Below are positions 16,608-26,179 of a stretch of DNA of 64,000 nt, piece after piece. The notes below the pieces were generated by a model. The model did no database searches. It saw only the letters and a list, made by a program, of their open reading frames with translations, and was not told the origin of the DNA. Positions within the stretch are counted from its first letter, which is position 1; each line of letters begins with the position of its first letter. Origin of the DNA: Deltaproteobacteria bacterium (GTDB lineage: Bacteria > Desulfobacterota > Desulfobacteria > Desulfobacterales > SURF-15); contig JAFDFZ010000001.1 of assembly GCA_019309565.1 (NCBI GenBank), positions 34,776 to 98,775 of the forward strand, written 5' to 3'. The translations under genes and the position numbers were made by a program.

Positions 16608-17594
16608 TTATCTATATCCAGTGGGATGAGTCTTATGCCACTGCCAGGCGGTTTCAATGATGGAATAGAGATCAGAGTAGCGTGGGGTCCATTTTAATTC
16701 TGCAATCGCTTTTTCGTTTGAGCTCACCAAGACGGCGGGATCCCCAGGGCGTCTTTGCACGACTTCTTCCGGGATCGGCCGGCCGGAGATTTCCCTTGCA
16801 ACCTTGATAACCTCTCTTACTGAATAACCCCGGCCGGTGCCAAGGTTGAAAATTTCACGGCACCGTCCGCCTAAAAGCCGCTCTAATGCAAGCAGATGTG
16901 CAGAAGCCAGGTCCTGGATGTGAATGTAGTCTCTAATACAGGTACCGTCTTTTGTTGCGCAATCATCTCCAAAAATCTGGATCTTCTCCCTTTGGCCCAG
17001 CGCAACCTGCAGGGTGAGCGGTATCAGGTGGGTTTCGGGGCGGTGATCTTCGCCAAGCTGACCATCAGGATCCGCGCCGGCTGCATTAAAATATCTCAAG
17101 GAGGCAAATTTCAAGCCGTAAGTCGCATGAAAATCCTCCAGGATCTGCTCCACCATCAGTTTGCTTCTTCCATAAGGATTTATCGGCCTTTGGGGATGTG
17201 TTTCAGCGATAGGAATCCCAACAGGTTCACCGTAGACGGCACAGGTGGATGAAAACAGAAAAATCAGCACATTTGCCCTGAGCATTTCCTGAAGCAATTT
17301 CAAGGTCTGTGCAACGTTATTAAAATAGTATGCAGATGGGTTTTCCACAGACTCTCCCACATAACAAAATGCGGCAAAGTGCATCACCGCTGCAATCCGA
17401 TAGGTGGAAAAAATGTATCTTAACAAATCAGTATCACGGCATTCGCCTTTGATGAGAGGCCCCCACTTTACGGCCTGTTGATGGCCTCTTGAAAGATTGT
17501 CAAGGACAATGGGCTGATATCCCTGTCTCGAAAGGTACTTACACATGTAAGAGCCGATATATCCGGCTCCACCAACAACTAGAATATTTTTCAT
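16608..17594 (-). CDS. galE: UDP-glucose 4-epimerase
   Basis: The 328-residue protein interconverts UDP-glucose and UDP-galactose (or the GlcNAc/GalNAc pair) using tightly bound NAD. It starts with the Rossmann motif VVGGAGYIGS. It has FLFSSTCAVYGEP with the catalytic Ser/Thr region, YGRSK with the Tyr-x3-Lys pair, and RYFNAAGADPDG typical of GalE. The ATG follows the aminotransferase stop by a single base, so translation is coupled. It is part of the sugar-nucleotide set with manC, gmd and fcl. Confidence 0.93.
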   Translation of the reverse strand: MKNILVVGGAGYIGSYMCKYLSRQGYQPIVLDNLSRGHQQAVKWGPLIKGECRDTDLLRYIFSTYRIAAVMHFAAFCYVGESVENPSAYYFNNVAQTLKLLQEMLRANVLIFLFSSTCAVYGEPVGIPIAETHPQRPINPYGRSKLMVEQILEDFHATYGLKFASLRYFNAAGADPDGQLGEDHRPETHLIPLTLQVALGQREKIQIFGDDCATKDGTCIRDYIHIQDLASAHLLALERLLGGRCREIFNLGTGRGYSVREVIKVAREISGRPIPEEVVQRRPGDPAVLVSSNEKAIAELKWTPRYSDLYSIIETAWQWHKTHPTGYR

Positions 17595-17595
17595 T

Positions 17596-18729
17596 TCATG
17601 AGTAGAATTGTCTGATTTTACTCACCACATACTGCTGCTGATCCCGGGTAAGTTCAGGATAGATCGGCAGTGCCAGGCTGTGGGCAGCGGCGTGCTCGGC
17701 TGCGGGGAAATCTCCTTTTTCGTAACCCAGATAAGAAAAGCATTGCTGCAGATGCAGTGGAACCGGGTAATAGACTTCTGTGCCGATCCCCGCATCCCGT
17801 AGAAAAGCTTTGAGCTCATCCCGCCTTTCAGCTACGCTGATTACGAACTGATTGTAAATATGGCGCTGTTCTTTTTCAACCGGAAGAGTGATGTAATTAT
17901 TAATCTTAGCATCTTCAAACATCTTTCTATATGTTGCCGCATTTTTTTGCCGGCCTTCGGTCCATTTGTCCAGATACTTAAGCTTTATCGATACAACCGC
18001 CGCCTGGAGCGCATCCAGCCTAAAATTTCCCCCGATCCGCCGGTGATGGTATTTGGGAGCCGCACCGTGGCTGCGCAGGATGCGCAACTCTTCGTATAAG
18101 GGATCTGAATTCGTTGTTACCATTCCGCCATCACCGAATGCCCCGAGATTCTTTGAGGGAAAAAAAGAGAAGCACCCCATCTGTCCGATGGATCCGGCTC
18201 GCAACCCTCTGTATTCGGCACCTATGGCCTGTGCTGCATCTTCAACCACAGCAAGCCCGTAACGCCGGGCAATTTCCAGGATCGGATCCATATCCGCACA
18301 TTGACCGAACAGGTGTACCGGAACGATGGCTTTTAGTTTCTGCAGCTGCATGGGTGTCATGGAATCAATGGTGGCTTCAATGCAATCGGCAGATATGTTG
18401 TACGTATCGGGATCGATATCTGCAAATACGGGATACGCACCGAGCCTGGCAATACAGCCGGCGGTGGCAAAGAAACTATATGAAGAGGTAATCACCCGAT
18501 CTTCAGCACCGATTCCAGCAGCCATCAGGGAAACCAACAACGCATCGGTTCCTGAAGATATACCCACCGCATGTGTGGTTTTTGTGTAATCGGCGATTTG
18601 CTTCTCAAGCGCTTCAACCCTGGGACCTAAAATGAAATACTGACTTTCATAGACCTCTTCGGTTACACGAAGAATTTCTTCTCTGATAGCAGCATACTGG
18701 GCTTTTAAATCAAGTAGAGGTACTTTCAT
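17596..18729 (-). CDS. DegT/DnrJ/EryC1-family sugar aminotransferase
   Basis: The 377-residue protein is a PLP-dependent aminotransferase of nucleotide-linked keto sugars. SSGTDAL, VEDAAQAIGA, and FFPSKNLGAFGDGG with the Schiff-base Lys are all present. GGNFRLDALQAA is the usual family signature. The sequence is closest in style to enzymes that make 3-amino or 4-amino sugars, but the exact substrate cannot be read. No partner dehydrogenase or acetyltransferase lies next to it. It is translationally coupled to galE. Confidence 0.9.
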   Translation of the reverse strand: MKVPLLDLKAQYAAIREEILRVTEEVYESQYFILGPRVEALEKQIADYTKTTHAVGISSGTDALLVSLMAAGIGAEDRVITSSYSFFATAGCIARLGAYPVFADIDPDTYNISADCIEATIDSMTPMQLQKLKAIVPVHLFGQCADMDPILEIARRYGLAVVEDAAQAIGAEYRGLRAGSIGQMGCFSFFPSKNLGAFGDGGMVTTNSDPLYEELRILRSHGAAPKYHHRRIGGNFRLDALQAAVVSIKLKYLDKWTEGRQKNAATYRKMFEDAKINNYITLPVEKEQRHIYNQFVISVAERRDELKAFLRDAGIGTEVYYPVPLHLQQCFSYLGYEKGDFPAAEHAAAHSLALPIYPELTRDQQQYVVSKIRQFYS

Positions 18730-18797
18730 AACATCCCATCATCTTTCGGTTTTCTTCGGCATGCTCAAGCAGTTAAGCCGCTTCTGATATCCAGCCG

Positions 18798-20162
18798 TTA
18801 TTTGCCTGTTTCCACCTGTATGAGAACAAGATCGGTTTCCTGATGGTTTTCGATCCGCCCTCCTTCTTGTTTATGAATGCTGAAGCAATCGGCTTTCTTC
18901 ATTGTCCGTTGTCGATCACCCAGGCACACCAATGCCTTGCCCTTTAGAACCGTAAAATGTCGGACCATATCTCCGGCAATCTGATTGACAAAGGCGCCAT
19001 CCGGATAAACAACCACTCTCTGCACCTTGCCCTCTGCGCTTTCCTGCAGCAATGTCGTGTTCCCCCACGGATGGAAAACCGTACGATGTGTCTTAAACTC
19101 TCTTCTGCCCTGTTTCTTTAAGGTTGCTACTATCTCCTTAACATCTCTGCTCTCGTCCAAATCGGAAACGAACACGGAGTCGGGGGTTTCAACCACGACC
19201 ATATTTCGGATGCAATTGGTTGCAACAAGCCGCTCATGGCCCAAAATAAAGCACTTCTCGGTATCCCTGGCAATCACATCCCCTTCGATGACATTGGCCT
19301 TGTCATCTTTTTCAAGAAAATCATACAGCGACTTCCAGGATCCGATGTCACTCCATCCAAAGTCAGATGGCAACACCACTCCAAGGCCGGTTTTTTCCAT
19401 GATTGCGTAATCGATTGAAATGTCAGGCAGTGCCTGATAGTCAGCCAGGGTGACGATGCCCTTTTTCAGGATCTGCCTCATCATCCTCAGTATTTCCGGT
19501 GCAAGGGATTGGAACTCCTTTAAAATAACCGAAGCCTTAAATGCGAACATACCGCTGTTCCAGAAGAAATTACCTGCCCGAACATAGGCTTCTGCTGTTT
19601 GGCGGTCGGGCTTTTCCACAAACCTTTTGATAATTAGGGCCCCTTCGGACACAGCCTCTGCACCTTCAATATATCCATAACCGGTTTCGGGGTAATTGGG
19701 TTTTATTCCGAAGGTTACGATACGACCCTTTTCTGCGAGATCAAGCGCTGCTGCGATTTTCTTATGAAAATCCTCCACCTCCCGTATGACATGATCGGCA
19801 GGGAAAACACAGATATTCGCATCGTCTTCCTCTTCCAGTATGGTGAGCACCGCCAGTAAAATGGCAGGGGCCGTGTTTCGTCCACAGGGTTCGCAAATAA
19901 GCTTTCCTTTAGCCGAAATCCCGATCTCGGTGATGTGGCGCTGAATTTCATGATAGTGCTCGCTGCCGCAAACAATTCTAACCCGTCTCATGTCGAGAAC
20001 CGGCCTGAGCCGCTTCAAGGTGGTTTGAACCAGTGAATCATTTCCGATAAATTTTGCAAGTTGTTTCGGATAAAGCGCCCGGGATACCGGCCACAGCCGG
20101 GTACCCGCTCCGCCGGCAAGCAAAACAGCATAAGCGCTGCTATTTTGAGGTGATCTTTCCAT
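18798..20162 (-). CDS. manC: Mannose-1-phosphate guanylyltransferase (ManC/XanB type)
   Basis: The enzyme makes GDP-mannose from mannose-1-phosphate and GTP. AGGAG lies 9 bases before ATG 20162. The N-terminal two thirds carry LLAGGAGTRLWPVSR, the nucleotidyltransferase loop, and FVEKP. The last 110 residues contain the cupin-type segment VFHPWGN with later strands typical of the mannose-6-phosphate isomerase half. At 454 residues it is a little short of the usual 470-480, and the isomerase site is not fully legible. GDP-mannose supplies gmd and fcl downstream. Confidence 0.92.
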   Translation of the reverse strand: MERSPQNSSAYAVLLAGGAGTRLWPVSRALYPKQLAKFIGNDSLVQTTLKRLRPVLDMRRVRIVCGSEHYHEIQRHITEIGISAKGKLICEPCGRNTAPAILLAVLTILEEEDDANICVFPADHVIREVEDFHKKIAAALDLAEKGRIVTFGIKPNYPETGYGYIEGAEAVSEGALIIKRFVEKPDRQTAEAYVRAGNFFWNSGMFAFKASVILKEFQSLAPEILRMMRQILKKGIVTLADYQALPDISIDYAIMEKTGLGVVLPSDFGWSDIGSWKSLYDFLEKDDKANVIEGDVIARDTEKCFILGHERLVATNCIRNMVVVETPDSVFVSDLDESRDVKEIVATLKKQGRREFKTHRTVFHPWGNTTLLQESAEGKVQRVVVYPDGAFVNQIAGDMVRHFTVLKGKALVCLGDRQRTMKKADCFSIHKQEGGRIENHQETDLVLIQVETGK

Positions 20163-20249
20163 ACGCTTGAACTCCTAGCTTACTGCTACCTAAACTGATC
20201 GGTTCCAGGTTCAGGGTTCGGGGTTAGGATGAACCGCTCAATCCAGCTG

Positions 20250-23200
20250 CTAATAGACCGTATCGGTACACACTGTTTCAATGGCCTTATAACCGAGAAA
20301 TCCGTTGATCTCTCTTGTTAATGAAGCACCGGCCTTCAATTTAAGTCTATCAGGCAGTGCGATGATGGTCTCCGTCCTGTCAGGATCCTGCAAATGGACA
20401 TACGCCGGACAGGACCCTGGATGCCGTTTCAGTATATCATGGATTTTCGATAATACGGATTTCTCCGTGCGTCTCACATCCAGGGTCAAATGAACCGCAG
20501 CGGTCCATATCTCCTCGGCCTTTTCCATCGGAATAACCGTATCTGTCAAGATCTTAACAGCATTTTCATCTTTTTGCACCTGTCCCTGGATTAATATCGG
20601 CGTATCTTCTACAAGCAACTCAGAGGCCTTTGCATAAACTGCTGGGAAAACCGTACATTCCACAGCCCCTTGCAGATCTTCCACTACTGCAAATGCCATG
20701 GGCTCGCCTTTCTTTGTGATAATGGTTTTCACACTAAGCACAACGCCCCCGATCCTTACGGTTTGGCCATCTTTCATTTCCGGCAACGACAGGGTATCGG
20801 CATTGGTGAATTTTTCTATAAGCTCTTCGTATCTTTTCAACGGGTGTCCGGAGATATAAAAACCAAGAGCTTCTTTTTCATATGCAAGCCGCTGTTTTTC
20901 TTCCCATTGGGCTATGGCGGGCAGGGCAGGTGCGTTCGTCGCTCCTTGTCTTTTGCCTTGGAAGGTGAAAAGACCTATCTGAGGATCTGACCTTTCTTTC
21001 TGAACCACCTGTCCATACTCCAGCGCATCTTCTAAAGCAGCAACCATCGCGGCCCGATCCGCGCCCGTTCCATCAAACGCCCCGCATTTAATCAGGCTTT
21101 CAATGACTCGTTTGTTGACCTTTCTAAGATCAACCCGTTCACAGAAATCAAATATCGAATTGAACGGCCCGTTCTGTCTTGCCTCAATGATCGAATCGAT
21201 GGCTCCCTCTCCCACGTTCTTAATCGCCAGCAGCCCGAATTGAATCCTGGTACCGGATACCGTAAATTCCTTTTCGCTTTTGTTTATATCCGGTGGTAAA
21301 ACCGTAATGCCGTGTTTCCTGCACTCGGCAATATACTTCACCACACCGTCTGTGGAATTCATTTCACTGGTCAACAGAGCAGCCATAAACTCAAGCGGGT
21401 AATGCGCCTTAAGATAGGCGGTCTGAAAGGCGATAAGGGCATAAGCGGCACTGTGAGATTTATTAAACCCGTAGCCTCCGAATTTTTCCATCAGGTCGAA
21501 AATCTGTCTTGCTTTATCGCTATCCACGCCTTTTGCCACAGCCCCCTGCATGAATCGCTGACGGTGCCGGGCCATCTCTGCTGCGATCTTTTTCCCCATG
21601 GCTTTGCGCAACTCATCGGCCTCCGCCATGGAATAGTCGGCAAGTTCGCTTGCGATTTTCATTACCTGTTCCTGGTACACGATCACGCCATAGGTCTCTT
21701 GCAGAATGGATTGCAGCTCGGGTACGAGGTATTCTATCGGCTTTCTTCCATGCTTGCGATCCACATAGTCATCGATCATACCGCTTTCCATGGGACCCGG
21801 ACGATACAGTGCAAGCAATGCGACGATGTCATCAAAGCTGGCTGGTTTTAATCGGACCAGAAGATCCCTCATGCCGGAACTTTCAAGCTGAAACACACCG
21901 GTTGAATCTCCTGAACACAGCAGCCGGTAGGTATCTGGATCGTTGAGATCCAGCCGGGATAGATCCGGACGTTTACCGTTTCGCCCCTCAATAAGAGAAA
22001 GCGTGTTCTCGATGACCGTAAGATTGCGCAGTCCTAAAAAGTCGAATTTAACAAGGCCGATCTTCTCTACCCACTTCATATCGTACTGAGTGAGCACCTC
22101 GCCTTTTTTCCCTCGATAAAGAGGCATGTACTCCACCAGCGGTCTGTCGGAGATGACCACGCCGGCTGCATGGGTGGAAGCGTGTCTTGGAAGCCCCTCC
22201 AGCACGCGGCTTATGTTTATCAAATCGGCTATTTCCGGTTGCTTTTCAGCCAGCTCCGTCAGCCTGGGCTCTTGCTTAAGCGCATCGTCCAGTGTTATGT
22301 TTAAAACATCGGGAACAAGCTTTGCGATGCTGTCCACCTGTCTTAAGGGAATATCGAGAGCACGGCCTACATCCCTGATGACGGCCCTTGGTTTGAGTTT
22401 GCCGAAAGTGATGATCTGTGCCACATAGTCAACACCCCCGTAACGATCCACCACATACTTGAACACCGCTTCTCGGCCGTTTATGCAAAAATCCACATCG
22501 ATATCCGGCATGCTGATTCTGGCCGGATTCAAAAACCGCTCGAAAAGCAGTCCATGTTCAATGGGATCAAGATCTGTAATCCCAAGACAGTAAGCGACCA
22601 GACTTCCCGCAGCAGACCCCCTGCCAGGGCCCACCGGGATATGGTTTTGTTTCGCAAAATTAATGAAATCCGCAACGATTAGAAAATACCCGGCAAATCC
22701 CATGGATTTGATGACCGACAATTCGTAATCAAGGCGGTTTCTGTAAGCGGCCAGCTCGGTTTCCGGACGCTTTGACTTTATCCGGCTAATTACACCTTCA
22801 AAGCCCTCCCGCACCTGCTGTTCAAACAGCATATCAACGGATTGCCCCGGTGTGTTTCTGAATTTGGGGAAATGATAACTTTTAAAATCAAACTCCACCT
22901 GGCAACGATCTGCAATCTCGCCGGTGTGTTGGATGGCTTCCCGGTGATCTTCGAATGCGCGGATCATCTCCCCGGGTGCTTTAAAATAGAGTTGATCGGT
23001 TCGGAATCGAAGCCTTTCCGATTCATGAACCGTCTTACCTGTTTGAACACACAGAAGCACATCGTGTGCTCTCACATCATCTTTATCAAGGTAATGGCAA
23101 TCGTTGGTTGCAACCGCAGGGATCGATAGTTTTTGGCTTAGCTCAAACAGAAATTCATTCACGTTTTGTTGTTCGGGTAAGCCGTTTTGTTGAACTTCAA

Positions 23201-23717
23201 GAAAAAAATTATTTTCTCCGAAAAGATCGCGATAAAAGGTTGCCGCTTCAACAGCCTCGTCCAATCGGTTTTCCTGGATCAGCACCGGAATCTCACCGTG
23301 CAAACAGGCTGTCAGCCCGATAAGCCCCTTATGATGGGCTTTTAACAACTCCCTGTCGATCCGGGGTTTGTAGTAGAAACCATCCAGATGGGCAACGCTC
23401 ACAAGCTTGCACAGGTTCCGATATCCTTCCTGATTTTCGGCAAGCAGAATAATATGGGTAAGACCCTTGTGATCCATGGGGGTTTTATCCCCAAGGCTTC
23501 TGGGCGCCACATAGCATTCGCATCCGATGATCGGCTTTATACCTGCCTTTATGGCTTTTTGATAAAACTCCACAACGCCGAACATGGTACCGTGATCGGT
23601 AATGGCAACCGCATCCATGCCGTACTCCAATACCCGCTCCATAAGGGGAGTGAGTCGGATGGCACCGTCAAGCAAGCTGTACTCGGTGTGAACATGCAGA
23701 TGGACAAATCGTGACAT
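20250..23717 (-). CDS. dnaE: DNA polymerase III subunit alpha
   Basis: This is the replicative polymerase catalytic subunit, 1155 residues, the normal size. It opens with the PHP domain (HVHTEYSLLDG, then ITDHGTMFG). The palm follows, with GPGRGSAAGS and the catalytic acidic triplet PDIDVDF near residue 405. Next come the fingers (FGGYGFNKSHSAAYA), a helix-hairpin-helix region, and a C-terminal OB fold (TVRIGGVVLSVKTI). GAGGAATAACC precedes the ATG. Many PHP metal ligands look retained, so the domain may not be degenerate, but this needs alignment. It lies downstream of guaB on the same strand. Confidence 0.98.
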   Translation of the reverse strand: MSRFVHLHVHTEYSLLDGAIRLTPLMERVLEYGMDAVAITDHGTMFGVVEFYQKAIKAGIKPIIGCECYVAPRSLGDKTPMDHKGLTHIILLAENQEGYRNLCKLVSVAHLDGFYYKPRIDRELLKAHHKGLIGLTACLHGEIPVLIQENRLDEAVEAATFYRDLFGENNFFLEVQQNGLPEQQNVNEFLFELSQKLSIPAVATNDCHYLDKDDVRAHDVLLCVQTGKTVHESERLRFRTDQLYFKAPGEMIRAFEDHREAIQHTGEIADRCQVEFDFKSYHFPKFRNTPGQSVDMLFEQQVREGFEGVISRIKSKRPETELAAYRNRLDYELSVIKSMGFAGYFLIVADFINFAKQNHIPVGPGRGSAAGSLVAYCLGITDLDPIEHGLLFERFLNPARISMPDIDVDFCINGREAVFKYVVDRYGGVDYVAQIITFGKLKPRAVIRDVGRALDIPLRQVDSIAKLVPDVLNITLDDALKQEPRLTELAEKQPEIADLINISRVLEGLPRHASTHAAGVVISDRPLVEYMPLYRGKKGEVLTQYDMKWVEKIGLVKFDFLGLRNLTVIENTLSLIEGRNGKRPDLSRLDLNDPDTYRLLCSGDSTGVFQLESSGMRDLLVRLKPASFDDIVALLALYRPGPMESGMIDDYVDRKHGRKPIEYLVPELQSILQETYGVIVYQEQVMKIASELADYSMAEADELRKAMGKKIAAEMARHRQRFMQGAVAKGVDSDKARQIFDLMEKFGGYGFNKSHSAAYALIAFQTAYLKAHYPLEFMAALLTSEMNSTDGVVKYIAECRKHGITVLPPDINKSEKEFTVSGTRIQFGLLAIKNVGEGAIDSIIEARQNGPFNSIFDFCERVDLRKVNKRVIESLIKCGAFDGTGADRAAMVAALEDALEYGQVVQKERSDPQIGLFTFQGKRQGATNAPALPAIAQWEEKQRLAYEKEALGFYISGHPLKRYEELIEKFTNADTLSLPEMKDGQTVRIGGVVLSVKTIITKKGEPMAFAVVEDLQGAVECTVFPAVYAKASELLVEDTPILIQGQVQKDENAVKILTDTVIPMEKAEEIWTAAVHLTLDVRRTEKSVLSKIHDILKRHPGSCPAYVHLQDPDRTETIIALPDRLKLKAGASLTREINGFLGYKAIETVCTDTVY

Positions 23718-23844
23718 GGTTATTCCTCAGGTAGGTGTATATCAAAACCCGGGTTAAAAGTCGGTTTGCTTCGCTCAAACAGCCACTCACCTCAAAATGC
23801 GGCCATTCGGATCAAAGCTCGAATTTCACCGGGGATTGCTGCGA

Positions 23845-25308
23845 TCATTCCAGCCGATAATTCGGCGCCTCTTTGGTAATAATAACATCATGAACATGGC
23901 TTTCCCGCAACCCGGCAGCGCTTATCTTGATAAACCGTGCCTTTTCTCTGAGTTCCTGGATGTTACGGCAGCCGATGTATCCCATGCCGGCTTTGAGCCC
24001 TCCAACAAGCTGAAATATGTTTGCCGACAGCGACCCTCTGTACGGTACCCGCCCCACTATCCCCTCTGGGACCAGCTTTTCTTCTTCAAATTCTTCTTCC
24101 TGATAATACCGATCTCTGCTGCCCTTTTTCATGGCCTCCATTGAACCCATTCCCCTGTAAACCTTGTAACTGCGGCCCTGATAAAAAATGGACTCCCCTG
24201 GGCTTTCCTCGGTTCCGGCAAACAGCCCGCCGATCATCACCGAATGAGCACCCGCTGCAATGGCCTTGGTAATATCTCCGGAGAATTTGACCCCTCCATC
24301 CGCAATCAGGGGCACACCGGTGCGATTGGAAATGGTTTTGCAATTCATTATAGCCGTAATCTGAGGAACTCCAATTCCCGCCACAATACGAGTGGTACAT
24401 ATGGAGCCGGGACCGATTCCGATTTTCACCCCGTCCACACCGGCCTTAATGAGCGCTTCAGCCCCCTCAGCAGTACCCACATTGCCGGCAACAAGTTCGA
24501 TGTCCTTGAAATTGCTTTTCAAGATGGAAACCGCCCGGATCACGTTCTCTGAATGTCCGTGAGAGGTGTCAATGAGAATAACATCAGCCCCCGCTTTTAA
24601 CAGGGCTTCGGTGCGCTCCTGCATATCGGCTCCGACCCCCACTGCGGCCCCCACTCTCAGCCGACCCATGGCGTCTTTGCATGCGTTGGGATACTTTTTT
24701 ATTTTCTCAATATCCTTGATGGTGATCAATCCTTTTAATCGACGCTGGTCATCCACAACCAGCAATTTTTCAATGCGATGCTTATGAAGCAATTTCTTTG
24801 ATTCCTCAAGCGTGATCCCTTCGGTTACTGTAACAAGATTTTCCTTGGTCATCACTTCACAGACTTTCTTTTCAAGATCTGTCTCGAATCGCAGATCTCT
24901 GTTGGTCACGATCCCCACCAGCTTATCATCCCGGGTCACCGGCACGCCGGAAATCCGATATTTTTCCATCAATTCAAGCACCTCACGGACCGGTTGTTCC
25001 GGGCGAATCGTCACAGGATCTATAACCATCCCGCTTTCAGATTTTTTTACCTGGTCCACCTCAATGGCCTGGCTCTTTATGCTCATATTTCGATGAATAA
25101 AACCCATTCCCCCTTCCCGTGCCATGCTGATGGAGGTCCGTGCCTCGGTAACCGTATCCATGGCTGCGCTTACGATGGGGATGTTCAGTGTAATATTCCT
25201 GGTAAGCTGGGTTCGCGTATCCACGTCTTTTGGCAAGACGGCGGAATGATTGGGAACCAACAGAACATCATCAAAAGAATATGTTTCTTCAAGGAAAACC
25301 TGTTCCAT
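23845..25308 (-). CDS. guaB: IMP dehydrogenase
   Basis: The enzyme oxidises IMP to XMP with NAD, the committed step of GMP synthesis. The ATG at 25308 has GGAGG 6 bases upstream. The ATG at 25314 would touch that site, so the shorter start is preferred, giving 487 residues. It has a TIM barrel with two inserted CBS domains (about residues 95-210), [12 protein letters not shown] with the catalytic Cys near residue 304, and the flap and Arg region around GRVPYRGSL. It is followed by dnaE after about 130 bases. Confidence 0.97.
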   Translation of the reverse strand: MEQVFLEETYSFDDVLLVPNHSAVLPKDVDTRTQLTRNITLNIPIVSAAMDTVTEARTSISMAREGGMGFIHRNMSIKSQAIEVDQVKKSESGMVIDPVTIRPEQPVREVLELMEKYRISGVPVTRDDKLVGIVTNRDLRFETDLEKKVCEVMTKENLVTVTEGITLEESKKLLHKHRIEKLLVVDDQRRLKGLITIKDIEKIKKYPNACKDAMGRLRVGAAVGVGADMQERTEALLKAGADVILIDTSHGHSENVIRAVSILKSNFKDIELVAGNVGTAEGAEALIKAGVDGVKIGIGPGSICTTRIVAGIGVPQITAIMNCKTISNRTGVPLIADGGVKFSGDITKAIAAGAHSVMIGGLFAGTEESPGESIFYQGRSYKVYRGMGSMEAMKKGSRDRYYQEEEFEEEKLVPEGIVGRVPYRGSLSANIFQLVGGLKAGMGYIGCRNIQELREKARFIKISAAGLRESHVHDVIITKEAPNYRLE

Positions 25309-25557
25309 CAACATCCTCCAGTATTAAATAGCATTAGCCATCATAAATTTGCCGTCATGAATAGCAAAAGGCGAATTCTTTCGCAATGGTTTATTTTATG
25401 CCTTGACAATGAGTCGAATCCCATTAAAATCGACTTTGAGACTCTGCCTCAATTGGCTTCCAGCTCACAGGCTGCACCTGTGCCCCAAAGGGAATAGTGG
25501 ACACGAAATGAAGCGTTGGAGCTAAAATGAAATGGTGGAAGAAACCGAAATTATACC

Positions 25558-26166
25558 ATGCTTCTTAAGATCAACCCTAAGAATCCTCAGGAGCGACTGA
25601 TCAAAAGGGTAAGCGAAATTATCAGACGCGGTGGAATCATTGCGTATCCTACCGATACGTTTTATGGTATCGGCTGTGACATCATGAATAAACGGGCAAT
25701 TGAAAAGATATATGCATTAAAAAAGAGAAGTAAAAACCAGCCTTTCAGCTTCATTTGTTCGAGCCTTAAAAATATCAGCTACTATGCCAAGGTCTCAAAC
25801 TATGCATACAAGATGATGAAACGGTTGTTACCGGGACCCTATACGTTCATCCTGGAAGGTTCCAGACACGTACCTAAAATGATGCTGACCAGGCGCAAAT
25901 TCGCGGGAATTCGGGTTCCCAATCACGCCATCTGTTTGCAACTGGTTGAACGGCTTGGTAATCCTATCATATCAACCACAGCCTCGCTTCCGGATGGCAC
26001 CATATTTTACGACCCTTCTCTGATCCATGACACCTTTAAGAAACAGCTCGATGCGGTCATCGACGGCGGACCTGTTCCGGGAAAGCCTTCCAGCGTAGTC
26101 TCACTGGTTGATGATGAGCCTGAGGTGATTCGCGAAGGGTTGGGAGATGTAAGCATGTTCCGCTAG
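25558..26166 (+). CDS. YrdC/Sua5/YciO-family protein
   Basis: The 202-residue protein has the YrdC fold: GGIIAYPTDTFYGIGCD at the N-terminus, KKRSKNQPFSFIC, and the later IRVPNH and STTAS motifs. The family includes threonylcarbamoyl-AMP synthase for tRNA t6A37. This one is closer to the YciO branch, whose role is less certain. There is no Sua5 C-terminal domain. It reads toward rpsA and converges with it 13 bases apart. The ribosome-binding site is weak. Confidence 0.85.
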   Translation: MLLKINPKNPQERLIKRVSEIIRRGGIIAYPTDTFYGIGCDIMNKRAIEKIYALKKRSKNQPFSFICSSLKNISYYAKVSNYAYKMMKRLLPGPYTFILEGSRHVPKMMLTRRKFAGIRVPNHAICLQLVERLGNPIISTTASLPDGTIFYDPSLIHDTFKKQLDAVIDGGPVPGKPSSVVSLVDDEPEVIREGLGDVSMFR

Positions 26167-26179
26167 CAGAGTTGTTTTT

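Noticed and set aside
20195..20235. Direct GGTTCAGGG/GGTTCGGGG repeats between manC and dnaE
   Set aside because: They are short, imperfect and low-complexity, with no clear structure.
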